Shown: positions 35,701 through 48,611 of the stretch, in pieces
Numbering within the stretch: the stretch's first letter is position 1
Layout of the letters: each line of letters starts with the position of its first letter
NCBI GenBank assembly: GCA_950295325.1
Contig: OX485803.1
Location: forward strand, 69,209,554 to 69,273,553
Direction: 5' to 3'
Source of the DNA: Polytrichum commune
Lineage: Eukaryota > Streptophyta > Polytrichopsida > Polytrichales > Polytrichaceae
DNA length: 64,000 nt
Notes under the pieces: model-generated
Database searches by the model: none
The model's input: the letters and a program-made list of their open reading frames with translations, nothing else
What the model was told of the DNA's origin: nothing
Made by a program: the position numbers and the translations under genes

Positions 35701-37639
35701 CGGTGTCCCACCATAAGGAACTTCATGTGTTGTTTCTCATGTCAAGTCTACAAGGGTAGAATCTTTCCCTAGCCTCATAATTGATGAAGATGGAAACCAA
35801 AATTGAGTTTCTACATATTTGTCCTCCAAGTTCATATTATGCATCATAGTGCATGCATACATAACATATGCAATGTCAGAGTTATTCCACAACTTGCAAG
35901 GTTGACACCATGATCATGCTCCACCTTGCCTACATCACTCCAAATCACTGCTTTGATCTTTGTGTGCACATTCTTGTGCAGAGCTTGTTACATGCAACCA
36001 TCTCTAGATTAACACTCATGTAAGAAGAAACAAAAACTTCCTTGGAATTTTGCCAATCTAGTGGGTCCCTCCCATTAGCTTGTGGTTCCAAATGGCTAGA
36101 TTAGTCTCCAAATAGGTGGAGGAATGCGACTTGCTATGAGGAACTTTTGAATGTGGCACCCATACCAAATTTGTCATTTTAGAGCACTCTTTACATTTTT
36201 CAGGTTTTGTTGAGGCATCAACAAATTTAACCTTCTCAACTTTTGTTGAGGTGTCAACAAATTTACCCTTTTGAGCTACATGCATTGTTTCCAAGAAACG
36301 AAGCTTTAAATCCTTGGGAAATTTGGCCATTCTCGAGCTTTTATGTGAAAGTCTTGAGCTTCTCATGATTTACTTCCAACATTGCAAATTGATAGTGGTC
36401 ATCGATCAACTTACCTTCACAATATTCCCATATCTTCCGTATGAGCAATCTATCCATAATCTCCTTAGGTGTTTCAATTGTTGGGAAGGTAGAAATGGGT
36501 TAACCATGGAATGAAAGGTCTCATCACTAAGGGCAGATATATCCATATATGTTGCCATGGTGTCCCACGCCACATATGGAAGCAATACGCTGAAACCAAA
36601 GAGCCCTATAACTTAATTCAAAAGCTTGACAATTTCTCATTTAAAATAAAAATTAAATAGAAAATAGAAAAGGAAGCACTTGTATCTCTTAAAAACCTTG
36701 AAAAATACTTGCAGAAAACCAAACTCCACAAATGACTTGCTAATCTAGTCACCACACATTTGCAGCAAAATTTATACTAGGCAAACGACCGATAGAATGG
36801 GCAAAAATTTGAATGTGACATGTTCGCACAGTAAGCACCTAGGTATAGCCAAAACATGGTATCATTGTGGTGTAGGTATCAATACGTTGGCCAGGTATCG
36901 TGGTTGCACCGGGTATAAATCTTAGACCCCATAATGGAGGAACCCAAGTATGGAGGCATGGGTTGGTATCAACCCTGGTATTCGGGTATGGGGTCTACTT
37001 AGGTACGACGTTGTGTGTTGACATGCGTTGAATGTTAGCCAATCCCAGGCGCAAATCTACCTTATGCACTTTGAATGTGTTTCAAAATTTTCACCAACAA
37101 CCCCCTTCCTGAAAATATTTACGAGGCCAACTTTTGGTCACCTTCCTGCATGTTGCTCTTGCGGGCTTGTTGCGTTACTCCGACCGCACACTCCGCAATA
37201 AATTCTAGCACTTGTTGCAAGAATTTAAGGCGTCTGCCTTAAGTGCTCCTCTCGCCTCTCTTAAACAATATTAAAATGAAACTCTACTCCTTGTACTTCA
37301 AAAGCCAACAAACTCATTCCCGTCCTTTGTAAAATAACTCTAATTGTCTATCCAACTTGAAACACAAATGTTAAGCAACAAAAAAGTAAAACACCCAAAA
37401 CACCAAGGTAGAAGAGCTTGGAGCTGTGATTCCAATGTAGTGTCTTTCAAAAATAGATAGGAAATAAGAATCACGGTCCACCCAACCTTGAGCCTTCTAT
37501 ATTGTAGGAACCAAGAATGCAAGCTCCCCTCAACTAGTTCTCAAGCATATAGTGGCTCTCCCTCCATGCCTTTGGGGTGAGTTAAGTGTTCTTAACTAAT
37601 GGTCACTACTTATGAGGTGAGAACATTGTGTAACACCAT
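32788..37639. other. Intergenic DNA, with a CATTGCA-rich stretch at 34,100-34,900
   Basis: No gene is supported. Between about 34,100 and 34,900 the words CATTGCA, GACATTGCATTG and TTGCAA recur at irregular short spacing, giving a low-complexity texture that the flanks lack. Open frames at 35,087, 35,331 and 36,058 (reverse) are short; the last contains an internal imprecise repeat (KFVDTSTKVEK, KFVDASTKPEK) from a local duplication near 36,200-36,265. Confidence 0.45.
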
Positions 37640-37975
37640 AGTCTTGACTACACAAAATATCTAGTGTTTGATTATATTAGTGTTGTTACCACCCTACCAT
37701 GCTCAACACTAATTTTCAATTCTTTGATAATTAGTGTTAGACATTAATGTGTCACTACCTTCCCTACTGCCACATCCCTTATTATATCATTTTTTTCATA
37801 TCCTTACTAACACTAAATTCAAACATGTAACATCCACATATTACCATAGTTGATATTTAGTGTTTGAGTTTACATTTGATGTTACTTACTTTCATAGGGT
37901 TATTGATATTTAGTGTATGCGTTCGTATTTAGTGTCAAACACTAAATATCATATTTTGTGTCGTGGGTAACTCCC
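37640..37975. repeat. Cluster of AGTGTT/AACACT palindromes, MITE-like
   Basis: Several short inverted words lie close together: CAACACTAATT facing AATTAGTGTT at about 37,706-37,740, GATATTTAGTGT at about 37,853 and 37,907, and AACACTAAATATCATATTTT near 37,940. They resemble the termini of the 8187-8567 element, suggesting one or more overlapping copies. Confidence 0.55.
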
Positions 37976-40330
37976 TTTTACCTTTTTAAACTATTAAAAG
38001 AGTGTAGTCCTTTAGTCTTACATATATATATATATATATATAGTAGATTCTACTTGGAATTGGACATAGCAAAGGTAAGTAATTAATAAATACACGTTAC
38101 AAGTAGGGTTGTGTGAGGAAGGATCTGAAGTGAAACAAAACAAATCCAACTCATATGCATACGAGCAATTTATCTCCTCCTCTTCATTTTATCTGTCTTC
38201 TTTCTATCCCTACACCTCCACTTACTGCACCATAAGGCACATGCATTGTTGGGGTACCCAAAAGCAATCTCCCACAGCAAAGTTGTCAAATTTTGAAGGC
38301 TTTGAAGTAGCTCATAAATACACCTTCTTGTAAACACAAGAAAATGATAATCCTTTGTATATCTTATATAATTTGCTAACCAAAATTTATGATATTTAAT
38401 GATGTTGACTTATTTTACATGTCTTTTCTATTGCATCAAGGACTTGCCACATTTGCATACTTTTCTTAAAGAAAAGCAAAGGAATTATGCCTTTAGTGTG
38501 ATAGCACACATCATAAGATGCAACATAATTCAATCAACATATGAATATGATGCTCATAAATACGTAGAACCATGCTTTTATAGATTTTAGATTTCATATA
38601 TTTATGCATATGATTACGAACAATAGAGCAACATGTGAAAGGACCTTCATTTGAAGATATGTGTGGTTTTGAAAGGAACGCAAACAACATAGGATACAAG
38701 GGAGTGAGAAAAATCTAAAGCAATATTAAACACATAGAAAACATGTACAATTATTCACCTCAAAGCATTGGGTGCCTCAAGTTTCTAATTACAAAAAATA
38801 ATGTGGTCATTGATAGTATTTTGAGATAGAAAGTTGCCTTTATATCCATACTAACTCTGTGTGTTATTATTCTTTTTTGGCATTTTGGATTCCTCACATT
38901 AATTTCAAAAAATATGTACATGGTTCTTGAAGGGGTACCCCAACCATACATGTACCTTACAACCATTATAAATGTGCACAACATGTCCAATTCAATTCTA
39001 GTGTTGAAATCTAAAATTTGAAATGTACGTGTATAGAATATGCCCAAAAACGGTGGTTGAAACTTTAATGATTGAGCACTTCAGAGTACATCACAAATGG
39101 CATAAGCCATCTCCAACTTTAGGTTGTCAATGAAATTATCAACTCAGTGATGGCATTGCACCCTCTCCTAGGGACGCTCTATTGTAAACCGCCTCTAAGT
39201 GGGACTTTGGTGGTTATATTAATTTGTAGCTCTTCTACTTACTTGACAATTTTATTAATTTATACGTGCTTGGACATAAACATCATAAAAACAAGCATAA
39301 GGAAAACACACATCATTGTTTCCAATGCATGAGCTTTATTGACCAAAAAAAAAACATTTACAAGCTTAGAAAAACTTCCTTTATACTATTCTCGCATAAG
39401 CCTTGACAAAAATGTATAACTACCAAAGACCTATTGTCGACAACTACAATGCATGTGCCTTGTTGGTTTGAGCTTGCCGAGCATATTGTTTGTCTATATT
39501 GCACAATGTGTCAATGGACACTTCTACAATTTTGCTACTTATATAGTTAGTTGCCCTGCACCACCTTCCTTCAAAGAGGAAAAACGTCCCAAATGATGAT
39601 TTGGCATATTGGACCACTTATTATTGGACACCAAGCGACCTATTGCCCCCACCACCTGCTACTTTAATTGAACTGAACGGAAGCACTTCTCAACCAATGA
39701 GACAATGCTTCCAACAAAAAAAGTGACATGGCCATTTTGGCTAATCAAGCAAACAAAACACTATGTATTTGGGACTTTGCAAGGTGAGGCTCAAAACGTA
39801 CTCTAAAGCAGCCCTTAGAGTACATGTACATTGAGTCCCTCATAAAAAGCGCACTGCTTAAAGTCTGAGTGACACATTGCAATGGGTGACTAGACATAAT
39901 TTCCACGTGTGAATTTGGAGGTCCCAAAGAAATGCCATATTAATAACACATGGATTGTCTTTCAAATATTCATTATGTCAGGCCAGATAGGCAACTATTC
40001 CCCTCAAAAGTTTATGTGTCTTTGAAGTGCTTAGTCAGATGCCACCTCACCGTGATCGGAATGAACGAATGCGACAATGCCACGTAGGCACAAAGTTTCT
40101 CTTTCTCGGAACCTTGGTTGCCTCGGCTGCTCTTCTTCGCCACGACGGAGAAGTTACTGTTGAGGTTTTGATTTGTTGCGAACTCACATATTAGGAAGCT
40201 ACGGATGAGGGTTTGCAATGATTACATGAAGGATCAGATGTGGAGCCAAGAGTCATTGAGACTCATCAGTGCATTTTTTAAGACCATGACTTCAATCCCA
40301 GGATTTAGTTACATCTCTTCGCAGTACCCC
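37976..40330. other. Intergenic DNA upstream of gene 1
   Basis: A TA repeat lies at 38,022-38,042. Open frames are short and unrecognised. The part from about 40,050 is slightly richer in G/C and may hold the promoter and first leader exon of the gene at 41,439; no TATA box or start site could be fixed. Confidence 0.45.
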
Positions 40331-40383
40331 GATTTTCTGCCTTCCTTTGAAGGTCGAGGTACTCCCTGACGTGGGTTTTTGAG

Positions 40384-41379
40384 GTATGTACTCAATTTTG
40401 AGTTTTCTGCGAATTTGGGAGTGCATGTAGGATTCACTTACTCATTTGGGTGAGCAATTAGATGGTCCGAAATCAGGATCGTTGACAGTGCTACGGAATA
40501 GGTTCATGATGTGTTGGGTTTGGGGTATGGTTTGTGGTTGTTCCCATTTTCTGCGTTTTCTCTTTTAAGATTGGAGTGGAGGTGGGATTTTTGACTTTGG
40601 GTTGAACAGCATGTTTGGTGTGAGGGGTTGAGGTAGGGTTTCCGATTAATTTATGGTGAGGGACAGTGTTGAATGGATATTATGGCAAAATGCGGGTTGA
40701 TTGTAACGAAGTTCCTCATGTACCTACAAATTCACTCGCAATTGTAGTTTTCAAGAGGATGCTGGGGAAACTTGACAGCCATTTCTGCTCAAATTTCTGT
40801 GTCGTTCTCACCTCCCAGCCATGAATTCATGTCAATGTCCTTTATAACACAAGTATCGCCAACCCTAATGGCATTTCTCAAGGTATTCATATGTCTCTGG
40901 ACTTGGGAGTCCACTGTGGACTGTACACCCGTTTTTTAGGGTTCCATTAATTTTTCCTTTTTTTTTCCTCTTGGTTTTGGATTTGTTTTTTTTGCTTGCA
41001 TTCACTCTGTTGGATCATCTAACTGTTGACAATCATGGGGAGTGCCTTGAACCTTCCATCATTCGGTTTGTGCTTTCTATAGTAACATTTCACGTCCAGC
41101 ATGAAGACTATCTATCTTAGAGTGTTTCATCTTTGTTTTGAAGCTGTCACTAAGCATCAAACGTGCAATGATTTGCCAAAATTCGTTTAGAAAGATCATG
41201 TAACTCATGAGCGAGAGGAGTCCTTTATGTGTGTAGATCCTATGTGTGAATGGGGGTGGATGATAAATTGTGTGTGATTTTTGGATTCAGTATGTAGCTG
41301 TGGTGCCTGTGTATATGGCAGGCATGGAGAACAAGTGGGTGTAGCATTTGTCTACAGATACATATTAGTTTTTTGACAG
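40384..41379 (+). other. Probable 5' leader intron of gene 1
   Basis: A good donor (TTGAG then GTATGTAC) is at 40,384 and a good acceptor (GTTTTTTGACAG) ends at 41,379, 59 bases before the chosen start codon at 41,439. Between them no long frame is present. The leader exon would lie upstream of 40,384. This is inferred from splice-site shape only; a transcript would settle it. Confidence 0.5.
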
Positions 41380-41438
41380 GCTCGGATGGAGGTGTCTGAG
41401 CATGTTAGACACACTCAGCTGTTACTGAAGGAGCAGCC

Positions 41439-44400
41439 ATGGGAGAAGATGATGACTTTAGAAAGCTTATGGAGCACATGGATGAAGAAAGCAATGGAAA
41501 ATCCCTACCCTCCCTTCAAGAGGGACCACAAGAACTCACAGACATTCGGTTTGTGGAAGGACTTGTTGCAAGTGAGATGGAAGTTTCGGTGCAAAGTATA
41601 GCATGCTCACCATTGACTGAACGGGATAGCATGAACTTGATGATTCCCATTAATGAGGACTTCAGTTCCAGCAATTTATCAGGGGATGCAAAACTACCAG
41701 CTGATATTTCTGTCTGTCAGGAACAGGGCGTTGAAGAAAACGCATTAGAGATGAGGACGAGTAGAGAAGTTTATGAGAGTTTCAGTGATCCGTCAGGCGT
41801 GGTTCAAAACAATCTTGGAGCAGAAGTGGATAGAGAGAATGTGGGCGCAGGGCCTTGTGAGGAAGTCAAGGGTGTCAGCCTTTTGCGAAAAGAAACTGTC
41901 TCTTTGATTGGAGCTTCTAATGATGATTCAAACCAGCTGACAATGCCAGACAATGAGACCACTCCTATTTCTGAGAGGCATCAGGCAGTTTTCAACTACA
42001 TCACACCCCCAGATTTCTCCACTCTTGAGGCAACGTTAGGAATCCCAACAACAGGAATTGCCTCAGGTTTAGTGGGTCCACTTGTATTGAAAGATCGGTT
42101 CAACCGTTGGATTGATGCTACTGCCCCATTAGCACGTGAGCTCACATCAGTGGCAGCTGCCAAGGCTGGGCTGTCTGTACCCGGTGGCATCAAGTCTTGG
42201 TTGGGTAACACCTGGGCAGCAGCTCCTGGTAAGGGACCGATAATTTTACCTGGCAACCCACCTGGAGAACATTCAAGCAATTCATCAACGCCAAGTGGTT
42301 CGAAGAGTTTGAGTGCCTCCCCTGTGATGAAGGCAAAGGCTGTGCTTCATGTGCGGAATGCCAGTACTGATAGGATTGCAAGCAACAAGGTCTACAATCA
42401 TGTTCCCAGATTTCAAATTTCGAAGGATTCTCTGCACATGAATTTGAGCATGTTGAAATGCCATCTATTTGAACTTTGTTGGTTGATAGATTCTGTCAAT
42501 ATATCTCGTTTCCTATTTTACTTGCAGATCCACAACTCGGGTGGATTCATATTCAATTTAGTTCATGATCGGGTGTTTTATAGCCCAAATCAATTCACAT
42601 TCTGTGTACTGGTGCACAGGTGCGGGACACTAGTTTCCAGGATGTATCACTAAACCCTGACATGGAGCGTGGGAACCAGTTGATGATAGAGCTCAAGCAG
42701 TCACTCAAAATTGTTCTAGGTGAGGTTGTGAAGGGTAATGGAAAAGCTTTAGGAGATGGAGTTTACGCAGTTACACTTTTCTGTGGTTTGTTGGATCAAG
42801 CTCTAGCACATGGTTTGAAGGATGGACGACCTCGATGGGCTGCATGGAGTTCCAGCAAGAACCCGCCTTCTTTCCTCAACCTTCTAGAGGCCCTTGAGCA
42901 ACGGTTGCCCTCCGAACCTGGCCCTGAGAATGAAGATTATCGAGGTTCTCTTGGACTGGATGGTGTGAGATCTCTCAACTGGGTAAGAACCAATGCTGGT
43001 CGGTTACGGGCGTGGATACGGCAGTCGCTAAATTCAGGATTATTAGGTGCACGTTTGCGGCTTGTGGTGGACCATGTGGATCTGTTACAGCAGTGGTATG
43101 AAGCCTGGGGTCTACTTCGAAGGGATGAAACCTCTGATGAGCTGCTTTCAGTCGTGATGGCACTGAATGCAGTTCAGACAAATCTTTCAGTTGGTCTAGG
43201 AGTTGGTCTTGATCATCAAAAGTATGCATTGATTGAGAACCTCTTCTCACTAGAAAGCTCGAAGTCTAGCAATGAGATGGTGGACAATGGATATCCAGTT
43301 GCTGAGAATACACCCATGATAACGACTACTACAGCTCATATCAAGAATATTTCAAAGCATTCAAAAATTATCCCTTTGTTTGGGGCTGAAGATTACAGCT
43401 CTAGTACAAACGCTCCTATTGTAATCCAGAATATCCATGCATCTGGTCTAGATGCTCTGTCACCGCCAGATAGCCCATACAACTCACCAAGTTCAGTTGG
43501 TTCAGAAATTGCTAATCCCAAGGAAGGTATTGAACTCCGGCCAAGAGTGTTGCCAGATGTGGATGGTCATGAAGGAATTTCAGAAGATTGTTCAAACCCT
43601 GCTGATGAAGGGATTAATTACCTCAATGCAATGGAAATTACCTTGGGCAAAGAAGGTGCTGATGGAACCTGGCCAGATAAGCATTCTGACAATGGAATTC
43701 ATGATGGAGACGACTCATCGGAGAGTTCAATGTTTGCAGTTGAGAGCGGTGATGCTGAGAGAAAACAGTTGCTCTCTAGCTATTTGAAGCAAGAGCAACT
43801 TGGATTGAATTCTGAGGCTGACATTGCTTATGGTCACAATGACTGGGCTGACTTTGAACAGGAGAATGCACAAGGGTTGGATGATTTTCAATCATTCTTT
43901 GAGGAAACAAAAGTAGAGAAGAATTCAAATAGTACATCGGCTGACTCGCAAGTCACTCTTGCTAAAAGTATACATTTTGATGAAGTAGTTGGTGAGCCTG
44001 TCAATGATGTTGGAATCAATGTTGGGCAGGTCAAGGGGTCTGGAAGACCTGATCTGGATGAGTATGAGGATGATTCTTGTAGTGCCGATGCTGCTGAGAA
44101 AGTTAGCAATCTTTCTGATCTGGAAGAAGAAGAGTACAAAAGTGATTTTGGAGTAAAAAATCCTCTAAATGCCAGCAGTCCTCATCATCAAAGAGACTAT
44201 TTGGATGAGGGTGTTGCTGATGTGCAACATACTGAAGGAAAGTTGCTTGGTGGTGAGGAATCATCTGTGAGGCAATCTGCACATATGAATCCCTTCTTAC
44301 CAATAAGTCTGAATGAGTTCACAAAAGAGCAGATGCTGGATGAAAACAGCCAACTTGCAAACGTTTTATCGAGAATGAGTTCCTTAAGTGACAGTGATGA

Positions 44401-47400
44401 AAATCACCTTCTTGCACCTGGATCAGATGTTGAAGAACCCTTTTCTCAGGAGTCAAGGATCCCCATGAATTTATTTGGCACATTTGCAGGAGACACTAAT
44501 ACCCTCCAATCACAAGGAGATGCTTCTGAAGCTTCCCAGATACTTCAGCCTACTCAATCTGATAATACGAATCTAGGATTGCAGGTTGGAGCTGGTCAAA
44601 AGGTTGGTGTTGGTGAACTGAAAGAGGAGAGCTTACTTGCAGAGAAAGCCACAGTGAAGGAGGGCTCAAGAAGGAAAGGAACAATTATGCGATTAGGCTC
44701 AAAGGAAGCAGAGGAGCTGTTGCAGTTGGATTTCACAAAGATGGGAAGGGCCATTTTGCCCTTGCTAAAAAAGGGAGGTGCAGGTTCAAAGTCTCCACGA
44801 GTTGGTGCAAAGTCCCCAGGGGTGGCCAGCCATAGTGCAGACTGGGGAGCTGGTGATCTTGGGCCTGATGAGGTAACACAATTATTAATGATGCTTTTGT
44901 TCTGTGCATGAGTCTTATCCTGGGTTTCAAACATAACTTTGGTTACTATCCTGGGAGGACCACCTTACAGGAACAGGCCAAGTGCATAGTATTAGCAGTG
45001 GTGCTGCCGTTTGCGTGTAGCTCCTGTTAGTTGATTGTCAATCACTTGTGGTTTTACTCCAACTTTCATTTTTTTTTACCTATTTGTGAATTATTTGATT
45101 AATCTGAATGAGATCTTCATGGGGGTGCTTGTCCTAATCATATATATTTATTTGTGAGCAGCTCTCTAGGTATGTTGAGAATTTGGAAGTGAAGGAAACC
45201 TATCTGGATACCATCCTTGACATGGAAGATGTGCTGCTAGACTCGGATGATAATCATGGACCACGGGCTTCACACCCTAGCAAAAGCATGTTCACGACTT
45301 CGATCCAAAAATTTGATCGAGATGGAACCTTGAGTTCATCCATGTCTGCAGTGACTACAGGCCCAGTGCACAGAAACTTTGATCTGTCTGGAATGCATCT
45401 TGTTGAGATTGCATGGGTTGAAGTTGTTGGAGCCCGACAACAAAGAGGAGGAGCTTCTTTTAGTGAACGAGTGGTGGGTGTGCAAGAACATACAGTGTAT
45501 CGGATTCTCGTCCGTAGTGGCAATGGTCAAGAATGGGAAGTTGAGCACCGCTATCGGGAGTTTGTGAGTTTGTCTCAGCAGCTGAATCGCACATACGCAG
45601 CACAGAGTGGTGCTATGCTCCCTTCTCCTTGGGATAAAGTGAGAGTTGAGTCTCGTAAGCTTTTTGGTAACACTTCACCAAATGTTGTTGAGGTTCGAAG
45701 TGCACTTATTCAAGTTTGCTTGCAATCCCTACTTCAATCAGGGCCCCCCCTCAGTAATGCACCTCCGTTATTGAGATTTTTGTTTCCTGCAACTTGGGCT
45801 TCAGGTGCGACTCAAAGAAGTTCACTTTCAAGGGCTGCCAGTGAGAATCTCCAAAGTACAGGATCACAATTGTCTTTGGATGATTTTGGATCTGAGACAG
45901 CATTTTCACCTAGGTCTGACTCAACAAGTAACATTAATGAAGGAGATGCTGAATTCAGCGCTGGTGTTCAGTCTGTATTTGGGAAAACTATTAGGTTGAT
46001 CCTCCAAGTCCATAAGAAAAAGCCTTTATCGCAGCAGATGCATGTGCAACATCATGCATGTGCTGGTTGTTACAGGCAGCTTGACTTATCTGCAGGTTTA
46101 TTACCCAGTCTAGCCCAAAGCATGGGTCTGGGTGGACCACGATGGTGCGAATACAGTGGCCAGTTGTTTTGTTCATCCTGTCATCTGAACGAGACGGCTG
46201 TAATTCCAGCATATGTGTTGCAACGCTGGGATTTTGCACTTCGACCTGTTTCACAACTTGCAAAGGCATATCTTGATTCTATCTATGATAAGGTACAATC
46301 TTGATTCTGGTGTGTCATGGTGGGTGAGTGGAAGCTTGGTACCAGTTTAGGTTGCTTTCTGGATTGAAAATTACAAACTTGCTTATTTCTTAATTATCCA
46401 CGGTGGACATCTCAGGGATGGTCCCATGCTTTGTGATAGATTATTACTAAGGTTAATTTGACGTTGACTTGATTAACTTCTAATGTCTGACATGTAGAAG
46501 CTTTCAAAGTTTAAAATCTTCAACGAAGGCTTAGACATAATGCTAAGGAACTAAATTGCTTGTCCTGGTCCTTGTTGGCAGCCAATGTTGTGTGTCAGTG
46601 CAGTAAATCCGCATCTGTACTACAGAGTCCCAATTTTGGCCCATCTGCGGGACACAAGGAAACGCCTCAGCAAAATGCTGGCATGTATACGTTGCCCTTC
46701 ACGGTCACGAATCCAAGCAATGGTTGGGCCAAGACGCTACCTTTTGGAAAATAACGACTTCTTTGCTTTACGGGACCTCACTGACCTTTCCAAGGGTGCC
46801 TTTGCTGGTATGTGCTACTACTTTGCATGGTAGGTGTCCATTTTTCCTTGTGTCTATTCTCTGAGGTTGTGGTGCCTCATTTTCTTTTTAATGAAATAGT
46901 TAAGACAATGGTCACAAGGCAGCATGCCCTTGAAGTTACTGGTCCTTCCATCCTGGTAAGAGCAGGTTATTGTATATGTGTCTTCTAAACTATTCATTTG
47001 TTCCTCATATTCATCTAAGTGTGCTATTGCAACCTTCTCCTCTTCATATGTTCAATAAATTATTAGTTAGGTTTATCTTCCCTTATGATTTTTATAACTT
47101 GTGGGTGTAAGCTTTTTTGTATGCTACTCTTGCAAATAATACTTGGTGAATTGTCTGAAGGACATTCACATACCCTTCTGAAAATATGTGTGTTTGGTGG
47201 ATTGTGTGTGTGTGTGTGTTGGGGGGGGGGGTGGGGTTATTATTTTCTCAGGGCTACCTGCCTTCATGAATACGCTTTTAGAAAAGCTCACAGCTCATAT
47301 AAAGCGTGAGTGCTCTATTTGCCATGACCTGAGTGAATCATGTGGTGCTGGGGAGTTGTGCAAGGATCCCCTTGATATCATCTACCCATTTCAGGTAAAT

Positions 47401-47958
47401 CTGGAAGAACGTGATCAGTAGATTAATAGAATTCACTTGATCCCATACTCATTGTCAAAGTGTAAAAATCAAGTGAAAACATTAGGACATTGGTTTTTAA
47501 CATTACTGTACCACTTTCGTTTTTGTAGGGAACAGTAAGATGGTGGCACTTCATTTTGTTATATCTGGGCTCATACTGTCGCTCAATTTTTTCTTCTGCA
47601 GGAAGATGGTGTGGTGAGATGCACTACATGCCGGTTACCATTTCACAAACTTTGTTTTACAGTTTGCAAAACATGCCCATCATGTAGTGGAGGCCAATCT
47701 GTCCACATTTTAGAGGAAAGTCGGCCAAACGAAATAGCCACTACATCCAATGGCTCATTGTCAAATGAATCTGCCCATGCATCATATTCTTCAGATGCTG
47801 GTGTGCAAGTAGAACCTAGCGGCCGTGCAAAGGGGAAAAGATCTAATTTCCTGTCAGGATTACTGACAAACAAGGATAGTAGTAAGGAAACACAACCAAG
47901 ACGGGAAGAATCTGTAGTTATAAATATGAGGTCTTTGTCAGGTCCTCTTGAGCTGTAA
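41439..47958 (+). CDS. RUN-PX-Rubicon-homology (DUF4206) protein, six coding exons
   Basis: Likely a phosphoinositide-binding endosome or autophagy adaptor. The inferred coding exons are 41,439-42,389, 42,620-44,872, 45,162-46,292, 46,582-46,807, 47,252-47,394 and 47,602-47,958, about 1,686 residues. All junctions keep frame. Residues about 339-512 match a RUN domain (ALGDGVYAVTLFCGLLDQAL; LRAWIRQSLNSGLL; WYEAWGLLRRDE). About 513-1,140 is acidic and probably disordered. A PX domain spans about 1,150-1,277, with the RYREF lipid-binding motif near 1,198. The C-terminal zinc-binding Rubicon-homology domain, about 1,365-1,596, shows CAGC, WCEYSGQLFCSSC, RWDF, ECSICHD and CKTCPSC. RUN plus Rubicon homology recalls animal PLEKHM1/Rubicon, which bind Rab7; plants have PX-DUF4206 proteins of the Arabidopsis At3g48195 kind. 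The first donor (AAG, then GTCTAC) is weak, so that junction is the least sure. Function is inferred from domains. Confidence 0.88.
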
Positions 47959-48602
47959 TATTCATTTGTTTTGGTAGAGTTACTTGTACATCAGGTGATA
48001 GGAGAAGTGATAGGGAATGCAGGGCCATGTGGAACTTGGCAACAAAATTGGCTGCAATGTATTATAGAAGTCGTGATGTGATTGAATCTCTTAATGAGAG
48101 GATTAGGAATGGTAATATCTTGACCTGGGTGGTCCCAGCGCATCTTACTGCAATTGCATTTTCCAGCAATGACGTGTATGTGAAAGGTCTTTGGGCAAAT
48201 ATGTGATGCATTCATGTGAAAGATAAGTTGCTCAGAAGATCTTCAAAGGTGATTGTAGGTGCCAGTACGTCTTTATCAGCATCTACATGGCCTATCAACC
48301 TTCATTTTCTCTAAGTCTCCAAGTGTAGGCTTTTTGGGATCTCCTGCTACCTACTGTGTTTGGATTTGCATATGTCACACTGATATTGGTGCTCAGCTTT
48401 GGATTAGTTGGGGTAGGGAAGATCAGTGTATTATTCCTCTAGGTTTGAGTGGGTATTGACCAACATACTGACTCTTCAGGATGGTTTTGATACTTGAGAT
48501 GAAAGTTTTGTAGTGTGGTTTTCCATCCAAGGGATCAAGTTACTTAATTTTGGACGATGCAATTTGGATCCAGAAATTTGGAATCAGCCATGTGGCAGTC
48601 TA
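47959..48602. other. 3' flank of gene 1
   Basis: Probably the 3' untranslated region and intergenic spacer before the foldback insertion. No clear AATAAA signal was located by eye, and no further exon is needed to complete the zinc-binding domain. Confidence 0.4.
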
Positions 48603-48611
48603 ATTGGAAGG

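Noticed and set aside
43452-43787. 111-codon forward frame inside gene 1
   Set aside because: It is an out-of-frame shadow of exon 2 of the RUN-PX protein.
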